A stretch of DNA of 64,000 bases from Trichopria drosophilae (lineage: Eukaryota; Arthropoda; Insecta; Hymenoptera; Diapriidae). This document shows, one piece after another, positions 50,262 to 62,004 of this stretch (within the stretch, counting starts at the first letter, position 1; every line of letters starts with the position of its first letter). The position numbers were made by a program, and so were the translations under genes. The notes under the pieces are model-generated. The model did not search any database. It was not told the origin of the DNA and saw only the letters and a list, made by a program, of their open reading frames with translations. The stretch spans positions 143,334,001 to 143,398,000 of the forward strand of contig CM059584.1 of assembly GCA_030407085.1 (NCBI GenBank), in the 5' to 3' direction.

Positions 50262-51246
50262 GTGTTTCGAAGATGAAATGCGCTAATCTTTGTTAATTTC
50301 GGGTCGCTGAATCCGAATTCGACACCACTTTTTATTAGTTCTTGGTTTCACGAAACACGGGGTCAAAGTTCGAAAAAACGCTGTTTTGTGCAATGTTTGA
50401 GATAGTATATCTTTCCATAGAAATGAGGTAACACTTTCAGTAATAACTTAAAATAATGCTTATATATTCTATTTTACGGTAAAAAAATGTAATATACCCC
50501 AATAAACAAAATAGTGCTTTAAATGGCTATTTGTGTGTATGCGTGAAATTCTCGTCTGACTGTTACTGTCTGTATCTACTGCGTCCTACCGTGCCGTGAA
50601 GTTGATAGGAGTGCGCGGAAAGCGGTCTTAAATCGAACGTTACAAGTATAAAAATGCCTTATTCTTTATATATTTGAGAAGGTACTAGTAACTATTTTCT
50701 CCGGCAGGATTGCCCGCTAACTCGAGGCCTTATTTCGTACCCGCTATAGTAATGAGATTTCGTTTTGTATGTAAGGAGAGCAGCTATTAGCAGTCGGCAT
50801 CAATCTATTAATATAATTATGCTCAGAAGTATGTGTAGTGACGGTACATAAGCGAGAAATTTATAAAGATATCATTCATATAAAAAGATATCATTCAAAT
50901 TGACTTCATCCACAGCGCGATAGCGCGCAGTAGATACAGACGGTAACAGTGAGACGAGCATTTCACGCATACAAACAAATTGCCATTTAAGCACTATTTT
51001 GTTTACTATTACTTAGTTGTATTTCATTTTTTACTGTAAAATAGGAGCTATAAGCATTATTATAAGCCATTACTGAAACTATTACCTCATTTCTGTCGAA
51101 AGATATACTATCTCAAACATTGCACAAAACGGCGTTTTTGACCCCGTGTTTCGTGGAACAAAGAGCTAAGAAAAAATTTTCATTACCGGATTCAGATTCA
51201 GCGTCCACAAATTAACAAAGATTAGCTCATTTCATCCACGAAACAG
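50262..51246. mobile_element. Large foldback element, ~330-bp arms
   Basis: The left arm (50262-50594) and right arm (50915-51246) are inverted copies. Shared blocks in order from outside are GATGAAATGNGCTAATCTTTG, GAATCNGAAT, CACGAAACACGGGGTCAAA, TTTTGTGCAATGTTTGAGAT, AGTATATCTTTC, GAAATGAGGTAA, ACAAAATAGTGCTT and TCTGTATCTACTGCG. The loop (50595-50914) is unique and non-coding. GGGTCGCTGAATCCGA at 50301 is shared with the foldback at 63366-63932. Confidence 0.85.
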
Positions 51247-53230
51247 TGACCAGTGTAATTGCAGAAATACATTATAAGTAGATGTTGAAAGATTGACGCA
51301 GAGATGCCAATAAATTAAATAACACTCCATCTAGTTTCTGCAAATCGGATGGAAGTGTCTACTAAAATATTGTCAAAATCCAAAAGTGTATTTGGAAATT
51401 TACTTTCATGTCATTCTCTGATCGGACTTTCTGCAACTACTAACCAATGGTTCGCAATGAAAGAAATCGCAGACTTGATTAAACATTGATATCCTATAGA
51501 TGGTTTTATACTATTCCCATTAAACGTTTCTGAAGTCGTCAATGAATTCAAGTTGTTTGGATGGAGCATGCAAAGAAATAGTCTGTTATTGTTGCATTAT
51601 TCTAAGAAACCCTTTCTATCTCGCTGGTAACCTCTATACTTATTCCTGAGGTCAAACCATTTGAACCACACTATCGAATTTGCATGATCGCTTTCTTGAG
51701 GTCGAAGAACTAAACTGCTAGGAGGCGCATGTAGCATCTTCCATCTATCCCCACAGTGTCGATACTTGCGCATTCTCCCATTCTATTCTTGCTTAACGTT
51801 CATGGCCAAAGAAATGCGTAACAATAACACCGTAGATACCAGGTGCTAGCAGCGACACCGTACGGATTATATCATTCCATCAAAATTTACCTCAAACCAG
51901 GTTATACAAGTTTCCATGGCATAACATTGGCAGTGCTAACCTGGTGGTCCAAACAACCTTTTCTGAGAATGAATGGACTAGTTTATTCCCGAGCGCTTGT
52001 ACTGATTTGACGTAAATACGATTAGTTGTGATTTGTCGACTCCAGAAACTAACTTATAAATTAGTCCAGAATCATTTAACTATTAGTCTGTATTGCATAC
52101 TCAATCGGATTGAAAATTAAATAACTTATTTTTGACCTGCGCAACCGACAATGTTAGAATTCACAGTAGATTTGGCTGGTACGCGTAAGTAATTGAACGA
52201 GTGTAGTTGAAAGTTAACTTAAACGCATATAATTCCTTGAAGCGTTGAAATAAAAACAAAGGTCACATTGGTCCATTAAACAGAGTAGGATTTGCAGCTT
52301 AAGGTTTTAGCAGTAAATACGTACAAGGTGTTTATTACATTACTCATGAATAGTTTCATTTGCCACACGAACAATATAACTCGCAGGGGAATTCGCATTT
52401 ATATCTACTCACCCAATAAGAATCGTAGTAAGGAATCACATTTAGGAAGTATAATACCTCTGTTCTAGTTTTAAGGTACCAAATTTCTCCCAAGGACATT
52501 ATGTTCGACATAAATGTGCGCACTTGAAGCGAAGACATTTTCATTCGTACGAAAGTAGACTTTGATCAGCGAAGATCAGGAAGGATTAGAATATACGTCT
52601 CTGCAAGGGCTTAACATATTACGTTTCAAAGCTAAAAAATAATCAGTAGAAAACTTCCTGCTTCTTCAAGACAATAACAACGACATAAATAGTTCCTCTA
52701 TGCCCATATGTACAGCTGGAAACTGCAAACTTCTGTTCATATTTTATGCGGATAATTCTATTCTCATTCGTTAATACGTAAAGCCTACATTGAGCATTAT
52801 ACAAGCCGTTGTATGTACAATATTGTACAATTGGGAAGTTTCAATGTGTTACTGAGAAAAGCCTTCAGTTTTATTACACATTGAGACAGGTATTCAATGA
52901 CTTAAGTCAAGATACTTGAATCATAGGCATACGATTAATTTACACGAAAATATATTAACACCCGAAAGGGGATAAAGCATCAGCAAAAGAAATTGGAATT
53001 TCGTGAAGCCTATGTTTCATTGTATCATATTTTAACGATTTTCCCAGAAGATATCTGTCTATAAAGAAATTTTATAGAGGGAATGTTTATCCTCATCGAT
53101 AGATTCGGCCAACAGTCGATGATTCTGGGTGCCGGCACTCAAATCATGCGCATACATTGATTGAACACAGTGAACGGTACTGAGTGATATGTCGCCAATG
53201 CGACCTAATAATAATTAACGTCGTAGCCTA
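51247..53230. other. Non-coding stretch
   Basis: No supportable gene is seen. On the minus strand, a donor-like TTATTGG-GTGAGTAG (near 52410) ends a 60-codon open segment, but no convincing acceptor precedes it. Confidence 0.4.
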
Positions 53231-53361
53231 CCCTAGTGGAAATTAATCTAGTTATTCGACGCTCGCAGAGTCCAACCTATGTTGGCCTTGCCAGGTTCTG
53301 AAAGGTCCTAGTAAGTTTCATCTAGCGCAGCGCAATTTTCCTAGACAATTTTCTACCAAGG
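53231..53361. mobile_element. 131-bp short-TIR MITE, CTAG-rich
   Basis: The left end CCCTAGTGGAAATTAATCTAG pairs with the right end, whose reverse complement reads CCTTGGTAGAAAATTGTCTAG. TA flanks both sides. The interior has several CTAG-cored sites. It is the same family as 59066-59209. Confidence 0.6.
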
Positions 53362-54285
53362 TACGTGATAGACAATTTTCTTAAAATTAGTCAACTATTT
53401 ACACAACGTATGTCTCTCAATTTTTTGTCGACACGTACACGAAGGGCTCAGTTCATTCACCAGTTATGTTTTGAAAATCGCGTATCGCAGATTAAGTCAA
53501 TAAAACACAATGATTTAAGAAATTAACTGATAATTAGTCGACACATGTGGGTATACGCCTTGTTTTCGCCATTTTGTAAGTCGGAAGCGCTTGTATTTGT
53601 CCATTCTTCATTCCGTAACTGCATAAGAGTACGTAATGGGTGTTTAACTTATAGTTACGACTACAGGATGCAATGCAAATGCCGCATTAAGCATAATCCT
53701 TGCATAAATACACGAATAAACCCAGTTTTAATCATAAAATAAATACGATACGAACGTAAAACGCGATCTGCGGTAAGTCAAGTACAGGAGTCACAAAAGC
53801 TAGTGAACCGACCATTCGTTTTGTTCACGCACCACTTCCGAATTAAGTCAACAAAAATATTTTTCAGAAATATTTACACAAATAGCACGAGCGATGCCGA
53901 GCAGAGTTCTCTTCGCCACACTCGTTCTTGATTCGGCGCTACTGCGGAAAACCGACGGAATTTTTTCGTCTAAATACGCAGAATGTTATATTTTTGAACG
54001 ACGTGTTTAGTTGCAAGCTTACTCCGAGTGAAGTCAAATCAACTGGTTTGATGCACTGAAATTCTAAATAAAACCACAAAAAATTTAAAAAAAAATTATT
54101 CGCATAATTTCCGGAAATTGTCACGTGTATTCAACACTATTTAAATCCTTGAATGCACTGTTAATTTTTTCGTTTTTCCGCAATTGGTCGATATCGAGAT
54201 ATGATTGTCTGTCATTGCGAGACGAACATTGTCATCTCGCAGCTCCTTTCCTTGCTGATTTCGTTTACGCAATTCAGCTCATTAC

Positions 54286-54438
54286 CTGAATTTTAATGGT
54301 CCTTCTCTTGAACCCTCCGTCAGCGTGTCGTTAGTATCGCCTAATCCATGATCACCAAATGTGACATCACCAGTCGTGACGTCACTAGCACTAGCAGCAA
54401 TGTTATCGAGGGCGTAGATAAGCTCGCCTTTCCTTGAA
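54286..54438 (-). CDS. Internal exon, unknown protein
   Basis: This is an exon-like segment on the minus strand bounded by an acceptor with a T-rich tract (GTATTTTTGTTACAG before TTCAAGG) and a donor (AAATTCAG before GTAATGAG). It is 153 bases long: one base, 50 whole codons, two bases, so phase 2 in and out, and skipping it would keep the frame. The translation starts SRKGELIYALDNIAASASDV and continues TTGDVTFGDHGLGDTNDTLT and EGSREGPLKF. It is acidic and polar, rich in Thr, Asp, Gly and Ser, with no membrane segment or cysteines. That would suit a linker, cytoplasmic tail or alternatively spliced insert. I do not recognise the protein. The composition is unlike translated non-coding DNA here, which makes it one of the two best host-coding calls. 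The frame closes just outside both splice sites (an in-frame TAA lies in the donor, GTAAT). The rest of the gene was not found in this window. Confidence 0.65.
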
Positions 54439-54439
54439 C

Positions 54440-56605
54440 TGTAACAAAAATACAGAAGAGGCATCTATATAGTGAATGATTAACTTTCAAGTGGATTTTA
54501 TATCATTATAACACGATCGCTTACGCTCAAATGCGAACAAAGTGAAATGATTACTTTTCCACTCGGAATTGTTCGAGCGCAAATGATTGAGCGAGAAATG
54601 TAAATTCAGCCATTTCTGGGAAATTAAATTCGAGTTCCGTATTACAAAATACCCTAGTTTGGAAATTTAAAGAGGAATGTTATCTGCTCGAATGCTATCA
54701 AATTGCTGTAATGCATTCCGTCGAGAATTATTGAAATTTCATTTGTTGATCCATTGTTGACTCAGAAATTTAGAGCAGTGAAAAAGTATTCAATCATTAA
54801 CGTGCATTTCGTGTCAAACCTTATATTGACGTTTTATAATTAGACTGATGTGCATTTAAGCATTAATGAAGTAGCGATGAAATATCGTTAACAAGAATAA
54901 ATTGCATTCTTTTTTTTTATTTTTCGTTTACATGATATTTTATTGACAATACATAATAATAGTAATATAACTGAATTATTTTTCGGATTAAAATTTGCAC
55001 AAATCAAAACGTCCTCAGTATACATTAAAATACGGAATCCTAAGTGAGTATATAACAGAAAAATAGCATAGAATTAAACTATACTGTATTCCTGTTAAAA
55101 AAAACATTACAACTATGAAAAATCAGGAAAAATTAATATCCTAAAACATTCTTTAAAACTGAATTTGTTTTAAGAATAGGATGCGGAATGTGTTTCTCAC
55201 CCTTCTGAATGTTTCGAGAAGTAAATTTTAAACGATGTCAACATTGATTATTGTTATTGTTTATTAGTTTAAATATAGTGGCTTTGATGGTCGTTGCGTA
55301 CGAAATAGTTATATCTGGCCGTTGAACATTGAATACTTACATAATTATCTGACAATTTAACACAAATTTAATATCAAATTGATAAAAATTATTGCTATTG
55401 ATTCCCTTATTTATTTATTTGGTATTAATTATATTTTGCTCTTGAGAATTTTCAAAAATTTTTTCGACTCGGTGGATCCAACATTTTCATTGCATAAAAA
55501 TAAACTTAAAAGTCAAATTCAATAACCTCTAAAACCTCTAAATTTGTAAATATTCAATATGTAATATTGTATAACCATTTGCAGCAAACTTATTACTACA
55601 ACTTATCAATATTTTGAATTGCATTTGTCACTAACACTGCCTTGTTAATTAAGTTGCATAAAGTAAACATCACTCTACTCGTATCAATGTGTTAGAATAG
55701 TAAAACAAAATTGGTATTATCGGTTATATTTTGTCGCAAGTAAATAAAAAATTACATGAACAGGTGGGCACTAGTGGTAGGACACACTGAAAAGTAGTTG
55801 GCTAGTTACATTGATATTAGAAAATTAGTAACAAATTAGATGTTTCTTGTTTTAAACAATATTGTTGTTAATAAGACATTTTTTACGTTAATGTAAGGGT
55901 CTGATTAACAACGGATGTTTCCTCTTACATGCTGCACATATCATTGGTCTGCAATTTCATAATTCATCACAGTTCTAGATAATTTTAATACTGTTACTCA
56001 AAAGATATCCCTAATTTCTGTTGGTTTTATTAACCTATATTCTGCAAAGTAATGCCATTAAAAACTTATTTGATTTCCTTCGATTTCAACATTTTTAATG
56101 TAACTATGCGCAGACCTGTTACGTAAACCTTAGCTAATTTTAAAACAGTCAATATACTTAATTCGATTAAAATATGACAAAATGTAGCACTTTGGGCAAA
56201 ATGTGGAATGTGTGGTGGGTGTGTGTGTTTTTTTTTTGCATTGTAAATATGAACACTAAATGTTAGAATTGTAGATTATGTATGCTGCAGTGATCTAATT
56301 AGTAAAATTACACATAATTTAATATCTAAGAAAATGTTAGTTCTTGCGATACTACATATAATATACTGCAGTTCGTATTTGTAAGAAGTACGTTTAAATT
56401 TTATTGTGTAAAATCCAAAAACTGTTTAGACCCTGAATTTAATGTGCGCCGAATTATATGCTATGAAGTGAAGAATACATTAAGTCTATGATTCTTTCGT
56501 TATAATTAATGCATCGTAGGCAGGTGTCCGATTTAAACATTATGCAAATTGCCCCGTTTTAAAAAGGCCAACCGAATACCTTTTGAAACAATTTAAGTGT
56601 CACAC
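54440..56605. other. AT-rich non-coding stretch
   Basis: No gene, large repeat or clear regulatory signal is seen. It would be the intron upstream of the minus-strand exon at 54286-54438 if that gene extends rightward. Confidence 0.5.
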
Positions 56606-56612
56606 AAAATTT

Positions 56613-56792
56613 GGGCCTGGGAACAAAGTTCCGAAAGGCCAAAATTTCGATATAACAAAGCTCCAGCGTGATTTCTTCACTTTGTCTTTGAAAATTTGGC
56701 AAAAAGAAAGTAAATTAAAATACCTTGCACTCACGTAATATCGAAATTTTAGACTTTCGGGGTTTTGGTTTTCGGAACTTTGTTCCCCGGCC
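56613..56792 (-). mobile_element. MITE copy 2, inverted relative to 22732
   Basis: The ends GGCCTGGGAACAAAGTTCCG and, inverted, GGCCGGGGAACAAAGTTCCG enclose the AAAATTTCGATAT blocks and an interior matching 22732-22921 on the opposite strand (TATTTTAATTTAC, AAAGACAAAGTGAAGAAA). AAAATTT flanks both sides (56606-56612, 56793-56799), a possible 7-bp target duplication, though it is A/T-only. The open frame over it is artefactual. Confidence 0.8.
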
Positions 56793-58059
56793 AAAATTTT
56801 CAGTAATTAGAATGGATTAATCAACGGTAATTTTGTCCGCCACTTCTCAGTCAAATTATAAGGTTGCATACATGCTATAAAAAAGATGCATATAGAATAA
56901 TAAAAGTTTCCTCCCAAAAGAAGATATCTGATAATACTCTACAGTGGGAGACGGAGAAAAAACTTGTAAACCAATGGGTGTATTTGTTTTTTTCTGGAGA
57001 ATTTAAATCTGGTGTAAAAATTCGGAGTTCTATTAAAAAAAGTGTACTTGACCTTGAAATAACCTTTACATTGGACCGAAAGCTACAATGTCACCATTTA
57101 TCATTGTGATAGCTCCAATTACCATAAATTTTTTGTCAATAAACCTATTATATTGGAGTTGTGCTTTTGCAATGGGACATTCTGTACGTACACGCTATAC
57201 AAGCAGTTAAGTGAAAAGTGACGATAACAGTCAGACACGACAAATTTATCGATCTATGTATAAGATGCAAGATACAGGCGTGGTTAAAAGAACTTTTTAT
57301 GACTTATTCGACCCGGAAGTTGAACGGCGTGATTCATCGTTATCGCTATTTCACAGACTAACGTATTTATAACTGCGAGAGCTGCTGATCGTCTATAGAT
57401 GACGCCATAATCACATTGGTCGAAACTACCGCAGCTGCCTCAAGTCGATTCCCGCTTGATAAAAAATGTCTCGCATGACAAACAAACAGCACGACTCGTC
57501 TTACACATGCGAGCTGAGGCTTAACAATAATTTCGAAAAATTGAAACCCGACTTTACAACGCTAAAGCCTGAGGTATGAAGCCGATATCTGCATAAAATC
57601 AAAATGAATATTTTTTAAAACACCTGTTTTAATACTTCGTCTGCAAACGAGATACTCTTTATGATGATGAAAGGACATTGTTCTGACTTTAAAAATTCAA
57701 GAAAGAGGATGCTATTAGAAGAACGTATCAAAATTTATGCCCACAAAATAGCAGCTGCAGAGTACAAACTAATTACGCAGTGAACATGAATGCGGAACGC
57801 GTTAACGACAAGTATTAATATCAAAAGCTTTTTTCGATTTTAATGTATCCTCGCTTGTTTAAAAGTGATAGAATCGCAATCGACCATGTTGTTATTAAGG
57901 AAGAGATAGCGAAACGGTCGAGCAAATGATTAATGTAAAATTACATACACAGCATTTTAATAATTACAATCAACAGATGAATTTCGTCATGTTTGTCCAT
58001 TTAATACAGGGCAGTCGAACGACGCATTCGATAGGCCTACTGAATAGATGAGATTTTGT

Positions 58060-58740
58060 GTTTTGTCTCATATATCTCAAGAACGACTACCGGTTCTGGA
58101 GGATGAGGGAAAAATGCTTTAATTTTAGAAGAGTCGAGGTGGAGGAAAACTTAAGGTGGATCTTGACCGGACGCGATTATCTCGTAATTCATGTCGGACG
58201 GATGGTAGCGGCAGGACGACGCCGCGCCGCCGCGTGTCTAGCGGCGTTTGCGCAACCGAGTTAAGGGAAAAAGTTACGAGTTCGGGTTAGACGGTAAATG
58301 CAAGAGGCGTTCCGCGAACGATTTAGGCTAACGAGAAAATCGAAGGTCGTTAAGAGCAATTCCTCCGAGTCGCTCGGCGGCTTTTCCGGTTTCCGTTCTT
58401 CACTTGCGCCCGCTCTTTAACCTCGGCTGCTACTCCACCCCCCGGCGCTCTGGATTCCATCCCGCATTAGCAGCGTCGTGTCTTCCACTAAACCTTTTCC
58501 GAATTTTATCCTTGAGGTTCTTCCTTTCACGGTCCCTCACGTTCAGCAACTGCCTCTTTATACAATTTGTCCTTTTTTCCCGCTTTTGTATTCGGGTTGA
58601 GTAGTTTCGATATTTTTACGATCGGAACTCACGAATCCAGCTACCGCTAAGGCGCAATAAATAGGAAATTATGGCAGACGTGTGTGTGTACCGGTGTATG
58701 TGCCGCACGTTTTTTTGCGACACGCTGTACGAATGAAGGA
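58060..58740. other. CpG-rich patch, possible promoter
   Basis: It contains GACGACGCCGCGCCGCCGCG near 58217 and many other CpG steps, the densest in the window. No convincing coding frame is present. It lies upstream of the minus-strand exon at 54286, so it could be that gene's promoter or first exon; this is inference from position only. Confidence 0.35.
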
Positions 58741-59065
58741 AAATGTCGATGGATGAATTTGTTATCAGAAAGAATTGTCCATTTACATTTCAGAATTTGA
58801 ATTTAAAATAGTCGATATGAAAAGACTATATGGCTCGGAATATCTGGGAACAATTGTGAGCTCGTGCGAAAGCGATCGCTTGCGGTGAATTTCCGCTGAT
58901 CAGAAGCAAATGTTGAAAGCCAATCTACTTCAACTACTACTTACTTTCATATTTAAACATCATTTTAACATATTTCAACATTGGATAATGATATATTAAA
59001 ATCGGTGGTACTATTTTCATTAAAAATTTTAAGCACAATCCGAACCTTGTTAATATTGTTATCAG

Positions 59066-59209
59066 CCCAGGTGGAAATTTGTCTAGTTTTACTAGTTTGG
59101 CATAAACTAGACGGCAACTAGCAGAAACTAGACAGTTATTATCCAGAAATTGGTTGGCAGGAAAACTGTCCAGAAACTAGTTTTCCGCGAGATTAAATTT
59201 CTACCTGGG
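59066..59209. mobile_element. 144-bp short-TIR MITE, AAACTAGTTT interior
   Basis: The left end CCCAGGTGGAAATTT pairs with the right end (inverted CCCAGGTAGAAATTT). At least seven CTAG-cored sites fill the interior, several as AAACTAGTTTT or AAACTAGAC. AG flanks both sides. There is no coding sequence. Confidence 0.7.
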
Positions 59210-59343
59210 AGTAATACCTTATTATTCTAGAGAAGTCATATTGCGATAGCATTTTGTTAAGTGAAAGTAAAAATGTATGATTAAGTTATCATTTTTCATT
59301 TTCATTTTCGTTTCCATGCACGGTATATTTGCCTGACTAAGAC

Positions 59344-60154
59344 ACACCTATAACTACTTACTGAAACTTATCGCGTATTATACGCGGAGTCTTTTTTCCA
59401 CACGTGGCACAGAATGTCTATTAAATGAAATTGTTATTTCCTCGATTTCTATGTAGCTTCTCTTTAAGTACATTCCCTCAATATTATTTTGTATTAGAAA
59501 TGCCTTGTGACGTACGGCAAATCAATTATATAAATATTCATGGCAAATTAAACCTTAGAAATTATTTATTGAAAAGAGCAAGGTGTATATAATTTATATA
59601 TATTTTTTGTTTCCATATATCGTACACTTATCTGGTTATATTACACCTATAACTATAATTAAATTTAAAATTACATTTAAAATTGGAATAGGGCAGAGTA
59701 TACCGGGGTCGCCTTACTGACGAGTCCACCCGGTATACTTGGGACGAAACGTATTATTTTTCAAAAATAGTAATTTTAAATAATATCGCTAGAGGGAAAC
59801 TAAATCTATTACTTAAATACTATTCTTAACTCCTTATATTCCGGGGTTTAATCAAAATTTAGTCCGCGATATTATCTCCAAAAATTTAATTTTCAATATT
59901 ATTTTATTATCGCATATTTCGTTGGTTGACATCACAACCTTATTTATACTTATTTTTATTTACTTACCTTCAAAATATTTATTTTTAGTACGAGAGACCG
60001 AAAACCCAAGAAATAACTTCCAATTTTAAATGTAATTTTAAATTTAATTATTCTTATATACGGTCGAAGAAAAATTCCTTATTGTCGTTTATTCGACATC
60101 ATATTTACACCTATAACTACTTATAACACCTTAACGTTTCTATTAAATGCATTG
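59344..60154 (+). repeat. Diverged direct repeats around a foldback
   Basis: ACACCTATAACTACTTA occurs at 59344-59360 and again at 60107-60123, with a variant at 59643. TCTATTAAATG follows the outer copies (59417, 60139). This suggests an old tandem duplication or the long ends of an element that brackets 59657-60049. Confidence 0.5.
59657..60049. repeat. Perfect 32-bp inverted repeat
   Basis: 59657-59688 is the exact reverse complement of 60018-60049, with a spacer of 329 bases. Inside it, 59698-59736 forms a GC-rich hairpin (AGTATACCGGG against CCCGGTATACT). The spacer is otherwise A/T-rich and non-coding. Confidence 0.85.
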
Positions 60155-61290
60155 CTCAGTAGGTATAGCCAACACGTATCGTTCAATCTAGGCGTTAAAT
60201 CGATATTTTATTTGGTGTTATTTTGTATAACAATAAAATTTAAGAACCGAAAATACATTTTTTTCGAATTTATCTTTAATGTTTATTTTATTAGTAAACA
60301 TTTAAAGTAAATCCAATATTATACATTATTTTTTAAAAATAAGTTGTCTATTTGTACATTACAAGGAATTTTATCATTGAATTGTCATTATTAGTTCTGG
60401 ATACAATTATTTTATAAAATATTCAGTCTATGGTACTTTTATTCTAACAGTGTAGGGAACGTTATGTCATCGAGAATTCTTCCCTTGTGCCGTGGGCATT
60501 CTCCTTTCCCTTGTTTAACGAACGTAACAATTTATTATTCTACCATACCGTGTTCTGAACTCATTCATCTCTTCCTTGTTACAAAGCATCACGAATAAAT
60601 CCTCTTCTTCCCTTGAACATTGTCTTCATTGTAACAATCAATAATTATAAAATAAATGGTAATCAACCAAAAAAAAATTAAAATAGCGTATGTAAATTAG
60701 GTGATTATACCAAGTATAATTCAACACCAAAGAAACTGAAAAACTAATAAAACTTTTAACAAATATAATAGTTCAAAAATTAGTTATTTCTATTATTATA
60801 AGTTATTTATTATATTAGGAATTTTTTCCACAGAAAATAGAGAATTTTAAGATTACCGTTTAGATTAATTTTACAACTATATAAGTTAAGCAGACATAAA
60901 TATACAGTAAAAAAATCGCGCTAGCTATCATTTTTCAATATGAAATTAGCCCAGATATTATGGACAATTCCAAATTGTAAGTTTTAAAAAAGACAATATT
61001 TTTGTACGACATGTCAAAACATTATTAATTCGTTTGAACATTTTAGATGCTAATTAAGTTCCATTAATCGAAATAATTCGCTTTAGCTAAAAAATCATTT
61101 ATAAATATGTGTTTGCCTGGTAGATATGAAAATACTATTGAGATGACATAAGCTAATCTTTTTAAAATTTCAGATGGCTATCTCTGAAATGTCAAAAAAC
61201 CATAATTTCTGCAACATTTGACGAAATATATCATTCATTCGAAACGCGATAACGGAGTTGATGATGGGTGAAAATAAAGCTTTTCACTAT
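60155..61290. other. AT-rich non-coding stretch
   Basis: No gene, RNA or large repeat is seen. Confidence 0.5.
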
Positions 61291-61299
61291 GCTGGAAAT

Positions 61300-61402
61300 T
61301 TCGGCCTACTCGAACCGACTGTGATACAAATATCAATCTTTGTACTTGTAGCACGAGTCGAAAGTTATCAGTATAGTAACAGTCCGTTCGAGTAGGCCGA
61401 AC
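61300..61402. repeat. Hairpin with 23-bp arms
   Basis: TTCGGCCTACTCGAACCGACT (61300 on) pairs with AGTCCGTTCGAGTAGGCCGAA (ending 61402), with a single mismatch over about 23 positions. Pairing can continue inward (GATAC with GTAT). The loop is about 55 bases and contains a small TACAAA/TTTGTA stem. It is either a tiny MITE or an RNA hairpin; the loop is large for a canonical microRNA precursor. Confidence 0.7.
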
Positions 61403-61964
61403 ATATTTTTGGTTATAGGTGATGTAATAGTGTAATTTAGCAGACGTTAGCAGTCGTAATCAGCGTCAGATTTGGATGCATTAATTTACAAGGCTTTATG
61501 AAAAATTATAATTACAATATCCGTGATGAACATTGAATTTTAATTATTTTACGCCAGATACTAATTATGAAATTATTGTGGTCTTTACTATCAATGCACA
61601 TTTTACAGGCCAGTTTTTGTTAAACACCTTACATGTTTTCGATTAATTTTGAACATAATGAACCCTCTAATTTTTCCTGTCTATGAACATTAAGGCGATG
61701 AAACAGAAAACAAAACATGGCTTTTTCTAATTTCATTTCAAGATATTTTAGAATCCTGCGCCGTTGAACAAATCCTATAATTACTTTAATTAAAATTCAA
61801 TGATCATCGCCGAAGATCATAATTTTTCTTACATGTCAAAAAATAAAGTTAAGTTTATAGAAAAATGAAGACAATTATGATAGGCGTCGTTCGCTGATTC
61901 TTAATTCTAAAATCGGAGTCGTAAATTGGAACCTCAAAAACATATTATAAACATTCGGTTTCAG

Positions 61965-62004
61965 GCAGTCTCGGTCGCCAAATCTTTGAACGGGATGGAC
62001 GAAA
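61965..62004 (+). CDS. Possible 40-base micro-exon
   Basis: The acceptor ATTCGGTTTCAG precedes GCAGTCTCGG and the donor GACGAAA precedes GTGAGC. With two leading and two trailing bases, 12 codons read SLGRQIFERDGR. An alternative phase reads AVSVAKSLNGMDESEQ to a TAG. Both splice sites are good, but a segment this short can match by chance. Confidence 0.2.

Noticed and set aside
56600..56794. 64-codon minus-strand frame
   Set aside because: It covers the second MITE copy; the resemblance to the 22716 frame reflects shared repeat DNA.
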